From: Nostoc sp. CHAB 5844
Lineage (GTDB): Bacteria; Cyanobacteriota; Cyanobacteriia; Cyanobacteriales; Nostocaceae
Direction: 5' to 3'
Length of the DNA stretch: 64,000 nt
Assembly (NCBI RefSeq): GCF_020829595.1
Contig: NZ_JAIVFW010000020.1
Coordinates: forward strand, 42,442 to 106,441
Part shown: piece after piece, positions 18,908 to 27,698 of the stretch
Layout: each line of letters opens with the position of its first letter
Numbering within the stretch: the stretch's first letter is position 1
Translations under genes and position numbers: made by a program
The notes under the pieces: generated by a model
The model's input: only the letters and a program-made list of their open reading frames with translations
What the model was told of the DNA's origin: nothing
Databases searched by the model: none

Positions 18908-19345
18908 AAAACTACAATTTTAGAAACAGTTTCTGTTTTAGAGGATGTCTGAAAAGTAATGGGCGAATATAATTCGCTACTATACAAACGAAGTCCGCCT
19001 ACGCGGACTAATAGAGAATTAAAGTTTTTGAACCCGCGTAGGCGGTGAGACCAGTGCTGTGGGAGGGTTTCCCTCCGGAGCCACTGCGGTCTTGGGGTCT
19101 CCCCAAGTGGAGCAAGTGGCATCAGGCAACTGGCGTTAGCGCAGCGTTAGCGACGCTCTTGAGCGTCACCCGGAGGGGTTTTGTCTGTGTAGCCGCGACT
19201 TCAGTCGCAAAGGCTAGTATGAAATGAGACTTCTCAGACATCCTCTTAGATATGATAAAACAGGTTTTAACACTGAATTAATAAAAATACTGTAAGTTTT
19301 TGTTTACACAAAATCTCTTCATCAAACAGATTTTGTTTACTTTGT
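18908..19345. other. 438-bp gap between gmd and the GT47 gene
   Basis: Most of this gap is the MITE-like element. The remaining flanks are AT-rich. No gene is seen, and no clear promoter could be assigned by eye. Confidence 0.7.
18941..19245. mobile_element. MITE-like element with 17-bp terminal inverted repeats and TTA duplication
   Basis: The ends GAGGATGTCTGAAAAGT (18941-18957) and its complement ACTTCTCAGACATCCTC (19229-19245) match at 16 of 17 positions. TTA flanks both sides (18938-18940 and 19246-19248). The 305-bp interior has several short GC-rich palindromes and no credible gene; the 72-residue minus-strand frame overlapping it is an artefact. A TNA target duplication and ends starting GAG fit the IS5-family IS1031 group, so it may be moved by such a transposase; that link is inference. 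It sits between gmd and the exostosin gene. Confidence 0.75.
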
Positions 19346-20350
19346 TTACTTACTTGTGAGAATTTTTTTTGCTTCACTCAACACCACGCGTAAATGATAT
19401 GGGCGTATAAGTTGTTGTACATAAGGATTAAGTTGCAGTGCTTTGTTAATTCCCTGTTGTTGCTTAGTTGCCATGATTTCAATACACCATTCCACCATAC
19501 GATGGAAACTAACTTCATCAGCAAACCAATTCTCCCAAGCTTGGCGAGCTAATTGTCCCATTTCCTCACTTCTGTGTTCGTAAGATTCGATAATGCTGGG
19601 AATTTCTGCTATTTGATTTTCTGGTATCCTAAGGGAAAATTTTTCCCAATTAGGGCCTGTGGGTGGTATCCAACTGTCAGATATAATCACAGGTACAGCC
19701 CCGCACTCCATTGCTTCAAATAAACGAATGCTAGAAGTCCCTACTCCACGCGGGCATAACACAAAGCGACTACGACTCATTAACTCTGCATAGTCGATGA
19801 TGTATTTTGAAAATGCTCCTTGTTGCTGATACCATAAAACTTGACCACCTTGAGAAACATCGTGGCATAATCCCCGTGGATGAATAATTTTGACTATTTC
19901 AGCACGAATAGGGTGGGTATAAACTGAGCCAACAAAAGAAAAAAGTAAATCTTTTTTGGCATAGGGCAGTAACTTAAAGGGAATTTTAGTAATGTGAGTA
20001 GAAAGGTAGTGACAAGACCGGATGCGGGCAGGATCAAAGTATCTTTGCTCTATAGAACTATACAACCCAGGTAAAAAGGCAATAGGTTTATCTACAGGTG
20101 TATACAGAAAGCACTTCTGGTAGTATTTCTTCACATATTCGTGTCTAAGCAACAATCTGTCAGAAAAGTGGCAACCTAAACCATCTAGCTCTGCAAAGAG
20201 GATAATATCAGCGTCTTCAGGTGAGCTAACTAAATGGTGAACACCAAAGCAATCTTTATGAGCGCATTCCCATAACTTTTCATAGGCTGCTGTGTGCAGT
20301 AGTTCTTTTTGCGGATTGTTAATCCTAGCGCTGGTTATTAATACTTTCAT
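19346..20350 (-). CDS. Exostosin-like glycosyltransferase (GT47)
   Basis: A 334-residue protein with the exostosin-family signature in its C-terminal half: SRFVLCPRGVGTSSIRLFEA, then MECGAVPVIISDSWIPPTGP, around residues 209-245. LFSFVGSVYTHPIRAEIV near residue 135 matches the same family. Eukaryotic relatives extend heparan sulfate or make plant wall polymers; bacterial members are found in exopolysaccharide loci. No membrane helix is seen, so it should work in the cytoplasm. It is inverting by family rule, unlike the GT4 enzymes around it. The donor is unknown. Confidence 0.85.
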   Translation of the reverse strand: MKVLITSARINNPQKELLHTAAYEKLWECAHKDCFGVHHLVSSPEDADIILFAELDGLGCHFSDRLLLRHEYVKKYYQKCFLYTPVDKPIAFLPGLYSSIEQRYFDPARIRSCHYLSTHITKIPFKLLPYAKKDLLFSFVGSVYTHPIRAEIVKIIHPRGLCHDVSQGGQVLWYQQQGAFSKYIIDYAELMSRSRFVLCPRGVGTSSIRLFEAMECGAVPVIISDSWIPPTGPNWEKFSLRIPENQIAEIPSIIESYEHRSEEMGQLARQAWENWFADEVSFHRMVEWCIEIMATKQQQGINKALQLNPYVQQLIRPYHLRVVLSEAKKILTSK

Positions 20351-20642
20351 ACAGATTAACTAATAGGTAAATGTTGTTTTATTAGTCAATAATGGCAAGA
20401 AAATACTTTCTAATCACACCCTTACAAACTTCTTCAATAAATGTATATGCGTACTTCTATCCGTTTTATTTTCGGTGACTATTACATCAAGAACAAAACT
20501 GAGATAAGCGAAAATCAGATGTTTTTTTCAGCCTTTTGACTAGCTTGCTACTATCAAATTTATAATATATACACATCAGTTTCTACTATTTATAGTATGC
20601 AAAAAGCTGTGCTAAGCTGTCTTAAAAAACTCTTATGCTTAA

Positions 20643-21440
20643 TTAGCAGGATAATAAAACAACAATGCTATTGTGAATTTTTCTTTGTAATATTAAAGGT
20701 AGAGAACCAGTAAATTTTTCGCAAGCATTAATCCAATTATCTGATATTAAAGGAAAAAGAGTTCGCAATTTTAAATAGCCATTTGTTAATGGATTATTGA
20801 AAAATAAAATTTTTAGAATAGATAAATTAGTTTGTTGAGATAGTAATTCAATTTCATCTAAATGTAATAAAAAGATATGACCATCAGAGTTGGGTTGAAA
20901 TTGTATACTTTCAAACTGGCTTGGATCGGGGCATTCGGAAAATTTAGGTAATCGATTCTGGAAATATTCACCGTTAGGTGTAGTCATAACAATATATCCA
21001 CCTGGTTTAACCATGTGAGCAATCTTCTTTAAGAAATCGTCTGGATGAGCGACGTGTTCAATAACTTCAGCAATTAAAACAACATCAAACTCAGAATCAA
21101 AACCGAGTGAAAGAATATTTCCTGGTGCATAATTTATTGTGCCGTATTCCCATTTCAATTTGACATAATCAATCAAATCTTCGCGAAGGTCATTCCAGAT
21201 AACTTCATAGCCTAATTCTGCCAGCATCAAACTAAAATTCCCTTGTGCTGCTGCTACGTCCAGAATTTTTGCTTCAGGTTTTGCAACTTTTTTGATTAAC
21301 TCTAAAATGTGCCTGCAACGATTAGCATAAGCATAAGCGTAGCCTTTACAACTTTTATCTCCATAAATTTCTAGCAAATCATAAGAATAGCTAGATTTCC
21401 AACTATCAGTCCAACTAGATTCAGGAGTAAGTTTCTTCAT
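20643..21440 (-). CDS. Class I SAM-dependent methyltransferase
   Basis: About 265 residues from the ATG at 21440; the frame extends 4 codons further to a TTG at 21452. Motif I is AKILDVAAAQGNFSLMLAEL near residue 60, and FDVVLIAEVIEHVAHPDDFL near 120 is the motif around the SAM adenine. This is a UbiE/COQ5-like small-molecule methyltransferase group. VAAAQG replaces the usual GCGxG, a modest departure. A 292-bp AT-rich gap separates it from the GT47 gene downstream. The target is unknown. Confidence 0.8.
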   Translation of the reverse strand: MKKLTPESSWTDSWKSSYSYDLLEIYGDKSCKGYAYAYANRCRHILELIKKVAKPEAKILDVAAAQGNFSLMLAELGYEVIWNDLREDLIDYVKLKWEYGTINYAPGNILSLGFDSEFDVVLIAEVIEHVAHPDDFLKKIAHMVKPGGYIVMTTPNGEYFQNRLPKFSECPDPSQFESIQFQPNSDGHIFLLHLDEIELLSQQTNLSILKILFFNNPLTNGYLKLRTLFPLISDNWINACEKFTGSLPLILQRKIHNSIVVLLSC

Positions 21441-21472
21441 AATGGTTTTCAATTAGTATTGATATTCTTTTT

Positions 21473-22558
21473 TTAAAGAAAATTTATGTAGTTTTCTGCT
21501 ATTTTCTCCCATGAGAATATACTGTAATAATGATTCATATAAGTAGACTTCATCTGTTCATGAGATATTTGCTGTAATGGCGGGAATAGTTTCAGCATAT
21601 CTTGAAAGAAGGGCTGCAAATCTAGTACTCCTCCTGCAAGCGTTGCAAAAACAGGCATTCCAGACTCTAGCATTTCATGTAACGTCAGCCCCCAACCCTC
21701 AACTTTACTAGTAAATAATCCAATGTCATGGTTAGCAAGTAATAAACTTAGCTGACTCCTCTCGAACGAAGGAAGGATTTTTATTCTACCCAACTGAATT
21801 AGTTCAGATGGAAAATCTTGCTCAACAGAAGTACCGCATCCAGCGATTGTAAAAGTGTCTTGAGGATATAATGCTGCTCTTTTAACTATAAAATTAACAA
21901 GCTCTTTAATTCCTTTGTGGGCAACCCAACGACCAATCCAAAGAAATCGAATTCCTTCTTCTTGATACTTTTTTCGATTGAGGCGAATTTGAGTGAGTTC
22001 TACTTGTTCAGCTTTGGAAAGTGCATTGTTATAAACAATTAATTTATTCTTCCACCACGGGAACCACTTATTCATCCATTGAAATTCTAATTTACCGAGG
22101 CAAAGAATATATTTTGCTCTTTTCCATCCTTGGAGAAGAAAAAAGATATGTACTGATGCAAGTAAATAGCTCAATGGCAAAAGGATTATATCTTTTATTT
22201 TTTTTAGATTACTTGGAATCTTTAAGTTAGACGCTATGTATAAAATATCAGGTTGAACGCTACGAGCTACTACTAAACCTGATTTACTAACTCGTTTTGT
22301 GATTAATGGAGCATAGCAATCAATTACATCAAAAGGCTCTTGAGTCTCAAGGAAATCATCTAGCTTTGTTCGCATTAGTGGAAAACTTTGAAGAGCTTGC
22401 GACCACTTTGTTTGGCTAGGCATGGGATAAGGAGACCACAAAGTAACGTCATGTCCTTGTGTCCGAAATGCTTCTCCTAGATTTATGGCCATCTGGCCTG
22501 CTCCAAATTCCGCAGAAAGAGGAGAGTGTGTCGCTATCAGGATGCGGAGCGATCGCAT
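21473..22558 (-). CDS. Family 4 glycosyltransferase
   Basis: From the ATG at 22558 the protein starts MRSLRILIATHSPLSAEFGA; the five codons before it (from 22573) would only lengthen the N-terminus. The second domain begins IRFLWIGRWVAHKGIKELV near residue 200 and has VEGWGLTLHEMLESGMPVFA as its E-x7-E region. A hydrophobic stretch near residues 135-155 (ILLPLSYLLASVHIFFLLQG) suggests membrane association. It lies 28 bp after the next GT4 gene on the minus strand. Confidence 0.85.
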   Translation of the reverse strand: MRSLRILIATHSPLSAEFGAGQMAINLGEAFRTQGHDVTLWSPYPMPSQTKWSQALQSFPLMRTKLDDFLETQEPFDVIDCYAPLITKRVSKSGLVVARSVQPDILYIASNLKIPSNLKKIKDIILLPLSYLLASVHIFFLLQGWKRAKYILCLGKLEFQWMNKWFPWWKNKLIVYNNALSKAEQVELTQIRLNRKKYQEEGIRFLWIGRWVAHKGIKELVNFIVKRAALYPQDTFTIAGCGTSVEQDFPSELIQLGRIKILPSFERSQLSLLLANHDIGLFTSKVEGWGLTLHEMLESGMPVFATLAGGVLDLQPFFQDMLKLFPPLQQISHEQMKSTYMNHYYSIFSWEKIAENYINFL

Positions 22559-22586
22559 GGCAAGGTATACCAAAATTAGTAACTTT

Positions 22587-23678
22587 TTACTTAGTACTTT
22601 TGTAAATACTTAAATGTTGCTGAACCACATTTGACCAACTCAAAGATTCTATCAACTCACGGCAACAAGTTTGATATGCCGCATACTCCATTGCAGATAA
22701 ATTAACCAGTTGATTCAAAGCATTAGCAATTGCTTCTCCCGAATTCTGTTTCACCACAAATCCAGTACGCTCATTATCTAAAAACTCATGCATAGCACCT
22801 GCATCTGTACAGATGACAGGCGTTCCACAAGCTTGCGATTCTAGTAATGTAAAACCCATTAGTTCTGGAACAGGACTGTAGTTATTATAGCAATCAGTGT
22901 GAACCGAAGGTAAAATTGTTACCTGGGCAGTGCGGTATTCATCCAATAACTGCTGATCGTCAGCATTGTGAACAAATTCAACGCATAAGCCTTCTGCCAA
23001 TTCTTTGAGGTAGTTATAAAATTCTTCAGAGTAAACTCTGCCGATAATTTTTAGCTTGTAATCTGGGCGTTTGAACAGGCGAAAAGCATCTATTAAATAA
23101 TTTATACCTTTGTGTGGTAAAATTCTGCCAACATACAAAATCTTCTTTTGTTTTGCTAATGACGGCTCAGGGCAAAATCTTTCGATATCAATTCCTCCTT
23201 TAATTAAAATTGCTTTTTTTTGTAGTTCAGGTGGTATGAAATTTAATCCGAATTGAGAATAGGCGATCGCCTGACTATAAAATTTGAAGATAGGTAATTT
23301 CCGATTCAAGACAAAACTGCCACCACCACCATAATCAGTAACAAAAACTTTTTTACCTAGTAAGTAACCTATGAGGCAACCTAAATCTGAAACTAAAGTA
23401 TGAATATGGTGAATATGTACTATATCTGCATTTAATATGGATTTAAGATATTGAAAACTTAGAGGATTGATTTTGTTACCATGAATTAAATTTCTAACTG
23501 GATAAGTCTCTACTTTAAGATTACCTTTTCTAGTAAACTTGCGTATTGAGGAGAAACTCACTAATGTAGTATCAGTAAATTTTGCCATCCAAATAGCTAA
23601 TTCTGTAGGATAACGTTCACCACCACCGATAACTGATTGTTCATCAAAATAAGTTGGAGTAATATGTACAATTTTCAT
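22587..23678 (-). CDS. Family 4 glycosyltransferase
   Basis: A 363-residue GT-B enzyme starting MKIVHITPTYFDEQSVIGGG, with the acceptor loop ERYPTELA. The nucleotide-sugar domain starts KILYVGRILPHKGINYLIDA near residue 179 and has the E-x7-E motif MGFTLLESQACGTPVICTDA near residues 276-295. It overlaps the upstream methyltransferase gene by 4 bp, so the two are translationally coupled and may act on the same intermediate. Confidence 0.88.
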   Translation of the reverse strand: MKIVHITPTYFDEQSVIGGGERYPTELAIWMAKFTDTTLVSFSSIRKFTRKGNLKVETYPVRNLIHGNKINPLSFQYLKSILNADIVHIHHIHTLVSDLGCLIGYLLGKKVFVTDYGGGGSFVLNRKLPIFKFYSQAIAYSQFGLNFIPPELQKKAILIKGGIDIERFCPEPSLAKQKKILYVGRILPHKGINYLIDAFRLFKRPDYKLKIIGRVYSEEFYNYLKELAEGLCVEFVHNADDQQLLDEYRTAQVTILPSVHTDCYNNYSPVPELMGFTLLESQACGTPVICTDAGAMHEFLDNERTGFVVKQNSGEAIANALNQLVNLSAMEYAAYQTCCRELIESLSWSNVVQQHLSIYKSTK

Positions 23679-24238
23679 GAATTTATCTTAATTTCCTTGA
23701 TAGCCTCTAATTCAAAATAAAGATACCAAGCAGGAAATATCCATGCCCATCGCTGTTCATATTTATCAGGAAATTTATTTGCTAATCTACTAATAATAGA
23801 TCTATTAAATCTACCACCTTGAAACTGTATATGGCGATTCTTAATATGGTAACTACACTTTGAATAGTATGATAAATTATGTTTTTCGCAAAAATAATCA
23901 AACGAAAAATAGCTCAAGTGATACTTGTGTGTTGGATCTACAAATGAATTAGAACATGAAAAATGAGGAGTTGTTATTTTCAGCACACCTTCTGGCTGCA
24001 AAATTCTATGGAATTCCTCCAATGTCTTAGGTATGTCATCTAAATGTTCTATTACATCAAAACAATCTATTTCAGAAAATTCTGATTCCTCAAAAGGATA
24101 GGGAAAGTTATTTAGATTCCAAACCACATCAGGTTTAACTGCTGGAGAAATGTCTAAACGTATTACCCCAGTTTGACTTTTAATCAAGCCACAACCTACA
24201 GAAAGAATTTTACTTGTTTTTGTTACATTTAGATTCAT
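23675..24238 (-). CDS. Small class I SAM-dependent methyltransferase
   Basis: A 187-residue protein with motif I KILSVGCGLIKSQTGVIRLD near residues 10-29 and IDCFDVIEHLDDIPKTLEEF near residues 57-76, the usual spacing for small Methyltransf_11 proteins. The C-terminal part is rich in Trp and Tyr (WAWIFPAWYLYFELEAI) and matches the group found next to GT4 genes in polysaccharide loci. It is coupled by a 4-bp overlap to the GT4 gene downstream. It may methylate a sugar or another group; this is not resolvable. Confidence 0.8.
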   Translation of the reverse strand: MNLNVTKTSKILSVGCGLIKSQTGVIRLDISPAVKPDVVWNLNNFPYPFEESEFSEIDCFDVIEHLDDIPKTLEEFHRILQPEGVLKITTPHFSCSNSFVDPTHKYHLSYFSFDYFCEKHNLSYYSKCSYHIKNRHIQFQGGRFNRSIISRLANKFPDKYEQRWAWIFPAWYLYFELEAIKEIKINS

Positions 24239-24281
24239 ACTTCTTATTGTTTTACTAATTTAATTCTTTAAAAAAATTATA

Positions 24282-25541
24282 TTAATTTTTTGTTTGATAG
24301 GTATTGAACCCTCTATATGTTAAAAATATATTAACTAAAAATGGGACAAAATTAGAGATTAAGCCGAAATTTATCACACCATCGACTGTAGAAACATTTA
24401 TAAACATCAGTAATAATGCTTGTAATCCAATTCTAAGAGGCGGTTCAATCCAGGAATAGTCAATCCATCCTTTTGTAGCGTTAAGAGACCACATAGTTCC
24501 AACAATAGAAGTAAATACTGTATTTACCATCATTAAAACTAACTCTTTTTCTAAGTGAATATATTTATCTCCTAAAATTAAGAGTATTTGGGTAGGAAAA
24601 ATAGCTGCACAGCCTATTAGCAAGATACCCAACAAGCAAAAGCTCCCAAGTATTTGGTAGTAGCGACGATATAAACTATCAAACGATTGGCATCTAGCAA
24701 AACTTGGTAGAATAATATTATTCATTACTGCGCCGATTAGAGAAAAAATTAGACTTAATCTTGCTAAAGCTCCAATTTCAGCAATACTTTGTGTGTTGCC
24801 AAAAATACTAATCAGCCAGATTGTCAGTTGACCCTGTACACAGTAAAAAACGGCATTGGGTGCCTGATGTTTGATGGTTTTTATAATATAGTTTTTATAT
24901 TCTTGATAAACTGGTGCGTTAGTTTCGATGGTGTCAGCCACCCAATGACTAAGAAGAAAACGTTTAATCATCTGCGCTATTGATACTATCAAGATAGCGA
25001 TCGCCGCATTCAAAAATGTGAAGCAGGCAGCAACCAAAGCAGTTAGCCGAAAAACAGCGGGTAACAAGTCTAGAGTTTGAATCCGATTAATTTGAGAATG
25101 TAGCCTAGGAACAACATCTAACACTCCTGTAGTTAACTGAGAATTTAGTCCAAATAGAACTGCTGCTACTATACAAATTGCATAGTTAACAGAAGCTCCG
25201 TTACTGATCAGCATCCATAGCAAAATCGGGGTGATAATTGCGATCGCAATTGCTGCTAAATATCGACGTAACTGCATTGCAGTATTAATTAGTTGTCCAA
25301 ATTGATAGCGATCCTGCCATACTTTACCACCAAGAGCAGTTAAACTAATGCTTACACCACTATCTGCTAAAAGATCCATCGTACCTTGCATGGTATTGGC
25401 AATAGTGAAATAGGCATATTGTTGTTTATCTAAAGTGCGTATTAATAAAAATCCGCTTACTAGTCCTATTGCTTGAATTAATAACTGAATAGATATAAAT
25501 TTGCTAAGAATTTTAAACCAATAAATTATAGGTTTAGTCAT
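24282..25541 (-). CDS. Polysaccharide flippase-like membrane protein (Wzx/MATE-like)
   Basis: About 419 residues from the ATG at 25541, with around twelve hydrophobic segments. The N-terminal block IQLLIQAIGLVSGFLLIRTLD near residues 18-38 is the typical start of the polysaccharide-synthesis (Wzx/MOP) superfamily. Such proteins flip undecaprenyl-pyrophosphate-linked repeat units across the inner membrane. It is the only Wzx candidate here and pairs logically with the Wzy-like protein ending at 9028. The 13 residues before the ATG are not needed. Confidence 0.82.
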   Translation of the reverse strand: MTKPIIYWFKILSKFISIQLLIQAIGLVSGFLLIRTLDKQQYAYFTIANTMQGTMDLLADSGVSISLTALGGKVWQDRYQFGQLINTAMQLRRYLAAIAIAIITPILLWMLISNGASVNYAICIVAAVLFGLNSQLTTGVLDVVPRLHSQINRIQTLDLLPAVFRLTALVAACFTFLNAAIAILIVSIAQMIKRFLLSHWVADTIETNAPVYQEYKNYIIKTIKHQAPNAVFYCVQGQLTIWLISIFGNTQSIAEIGALARLSLIFSLIGAVMNNIILPSFARCQSFDSLYRRYYQILGSFCLLGILLIGCAAIFPTQILLILGDKYIHLEKELVLMMVNTVFTSIVGTMWSLNATKGWIDYSWIEPPLRIGLQALLLMFINVSTVDGVINFGLISNFVPFLVNIFLTYRGFNTYQTKN

Positions 25542-25631
25542 GTAATTAGTTTTTAAGTTAAAAGCAATTATTAACTCCAAACTTCAATGAGTTGGGAGTT
25601 AATCTCCCAAGTTTATTGATATGTTCATGAG

Positions 25632-26459
25632 TTATTTTTTGTATACTTTATCATATTCGCGTTGGTGATATTTGTTGAGTACGTTAGCCTTTCTGAGCCT
25701 TTTAGTTTTTTGAGGCAGTAATTGCCGTACTATCAGCCGACTAATATACTTTAGGTGACTCCAGATAACTCTAACAACACGCAATTTCGACTGTCCAAAT
25801 TCCCGACGCTTCAATTCGGCTGGATACTCTGCAACTTGATAACCCAGTAACATTGCTTCTGCAATAATCTCTACTAAACCTAAAAATCCAGGATGGGTGA
25901 TTCTGACTGTTTCTAGTACCTCCCGGCGGTATGCGCGAAACATACTAGTGTAGGTATATAGCTTTTGGGGCAGGACTAGTCTATAAAGCTTTGATAAACC
26001 TTTACTGAGAAATAAACGCCACTCTGGAACATTTCTGACTTTACCTTTGGGGTGATAAGGAGATGCTGTCACAATATCAACATCGTTATACATTAAATCT
26101 AAAAGACCAATTAGCTGGTGAGGCTCATAAGTGCAATCACTGTCTATAGTGCAAATAATATCACCTGTGGAGTGTGCCACACCAGTTTTTGTCGCTGCGG
26201 ACAAACCTTTATTTTTTGGATGGCGGATGATTTGGGCTTCTTGACCAAAGTACTCGTGTAATTTCAAAAAAGTATCATCGCCGCTGCCATCATCAACACA
26301 AATTATTTCCACATTTCTCATTTTTCTTAGTTCTTCTAAAACTGGGAGTAGTTTTTTCTTTAAAGATTCAATTCCTTCAGATTCATTAAAACAAGGAACT
26401 ATAATGCTAATGGATTGTTTTTGAACTATTTTTTCTAAAAATGAGAATTGTGTGTGCAT
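25632..26459 (-). CDS. Family 2 glycosyltransferase, DPM1/ArnC-like
   Basis: About 275 residues from the ATG at 26459. SISIIVPCFNESEGIESLKK starts the GT-A fold, and the metal site is DSDCTY in ICTIDSDCTYEPHQL near residue 100. The closest recognisable type is the dolichyl- or undecaprenyl-phosphate sugar synthase group, here without the two C-terminal membrane helices found in many members; the C-terminus is basic instead. Such an enzyme loads one sugar onto a polyprenyl phosphate. The ArnE/F-like and ArnT-like genes further upstream in the cluster would suit that product. Confidence 0.82.
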   Translation of the reverse strand: MHTQFSFLEKIVQKQSISIIVPCFNESEGIESLKKKLLPVLEELRKMRNVEIICVDDGSGDDTFLKLHEYFGQEAQIIRHPKNKGLSAATKTGVAHSTGDIICTIDSDCTYEPHQLIGLLDLMYNDVDIVTASPYHPKGKVRNVPEWRLFLSKGLSKLYRLVLPQKLYTYTSMFRAYRREVLETVRITHPGFLGLVEIIAEAMLLGYQVAEYPAELKRREFGQSKLRVVRVIWSHLKYISRLIVRQLLPQKTKRLRKANVLNKYHQREYDKVYKK

Positions 26460-26510
26460 ATTTTTTGCCTTTATTGAAATCAAGTAGAACAGTTCTGAGT
26501 AGCCAATAAC

Positions 26511-26541
26511 AAAAACCCCTATCTATTAACAAGTAGGGGTT
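26511..26541 (-). terminator. Rho-independent terminator
   Basis: An 8-bp stem (26514-26521 with 26534-26541) is followed on the minus strand by a run of T. It lies just after the stop of the Tat-exported protein gene and would separate it from the GT2 gene downstream. Confidence 0.75.
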
Positions 26542-26576
26542 CGGGAAAATTTAATTGCATTGTAGATACAGTTAAA

Positions 26577-27587
26577 TCAATAGAGAGAAAATGCAATTTT
26601 ATCAACTAAAAATTCTGTTACGTACTGCAACTCTCCTGTTTTTAAGTCTATAGTATATAGCGATTTACTTCTTTTACCATGAGGAGCAGCAAGAGCATAC
26701 AATTGTCCTGATGAGGAAAAGGCCATACTTAATAAATCATTTCGCAAAGATTCTTTTTCCAAGCGCAACTGCACATACGGGATAATCTTGGCTTTACCAG
26801 TAAGTAATGACCTGTTCTTTAAATCTATTTGAACTATATTTGTATTTCCTTCTCGATCAATGTTTGTAGCGTAAATTTTACCATCAGGAGCTTGAGCCAA
26901 GTTACTGAAGCGTTCATCTGGCGACAAATCAGGCAAAGCTAGTTCAGTACCGGCTGTTATTTTACCTGTGGTAGAGTCAATCACAGCGAAGTAAAAAGGT
27001 GGAACTCCCTCGCGTAAACTGATAATACTTAAAAGCCGATTATCTTTCAATGCCATCACGCTTTCAATAGTGCCGTTCTTACTACGAAAACCTGATACTT
27101 TTAGACCTTCTTGATATGAATTGGTCTTACTATCAAATAGTACAATTTTGTTATAATTTCCCTTTTGTGTGCTGGCTACAGAGGAAATTACCAATCTACC
27201 ATCAGTTAAAGTAGTTGCGTCAGTAATTCGTTCATAGGTTTGACTATATAAGGCTTTAGGGGCAGTTTCAGTTGAAGTTCTTTGGTTTATAACTAGCTTA
27301 GATGCCACTTCAAGTGTTGATAATAATTTTCCACTGACTAAATCCAAAGTTTGTATAACTATTTGCGGAGTGCTATTGACTAGATCGGTTTTCACTGACA
27401 CATCAACAGAGAGTAACCTATCTACAGACAACCCAACGTTAAGATTATTAGAAGCAAGAGTAAAGCCAACAAGTTTTGAAGATGTAGATTGTGCTAATGT
27501 TTTATCTGCCATGTTAGCGATCGCGGCAGTGGTAGCACTAGCGATCATCAACTGACCAAATCTACGGCGTTTTAAGCTCAGGTTCAT
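26577..27587 (-). CDS. Tat-exported propeller-like protein of unknown function
   Basis: A 336-residue protein with a twin-arginine signal: LKRRRFGQ near residues 5-12, a hydrophobic core MIASATTAAIANMA and a likely cleavage after TLAQ near residue 33. The mature part has repeated segments of 45-60 residues of the kind DGRLVISSVASTQKGNYNKI and DGKIYATNIDREGNTNIVQI, which fit a beta-propeller. Export in folded form through Tat hints at a cofactor or a fast-folding domain. It is flanked by hairpins on both sides, so it is probably its own unit within the cluster. The function is unknown. Confidence 0.8.
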   Translation of the reverse strand: MNLSLKRRRFGQLMIASATTAAIANMADKTLAQSTSSKLVGFTLASNNLNVGLSVDRLLSVDVSVKTDLVNSTPQIVIQTLDLVSGKLLSTLEVASKLVINQRTSTETAPKALYSQTYERITDATTLTDGRLVISSVASTQKGNYNKIVLFDSKTNSYQEGLKVSGFRSKNGTIESVMALKDNRLLSIISLREGVPPFYFAVIDSTTGKITAGTELALPDLSPDERFSNLAQAPDGKIYATNIDREGNTNIVQIDLKNRSLLTGKAKIIPYVQLRLEKESLRNDLLSMAFSSSGQLYALAAPHGKRSKSLYTIDLKTGELQYVTEFLVDKIAFSLY

Positions 27588-27648
27588 ATTGATTTCCAGA
27601 TTTATTAAAATTATTTCTATAGGACTGAGAAGATGGAGATTTCTCAGA

Positions 27649-27691
27649 TGTAAAGCAGGTAGTAATAATTGATTTTGCTACCTGCTTTACA
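27649..27691 (-). terminator. Strong hairpin after the 995-residue gene
   Basis: A perfect 14-bp inverted repeat (27649-27662 with 27678-27691, 15-nt loop) starts 8 bp after the stop. It lacks a long T-run on the minus strand, so it may be a weak terminator or a 3'-end stabiliser. A second 7-bp hairpin lies beside it (27625-27631 with 27641-27647). Confidence 0.6.
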
Positions 27692-27698
27692 GTTTTCA

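Noticed and set aside
18904..19122. 72-residue minus-strand frame over the MITE
   Set aside because: It lies inside a repeat element and its composition comes from short GC-rich palindromes, so it is not a gene.
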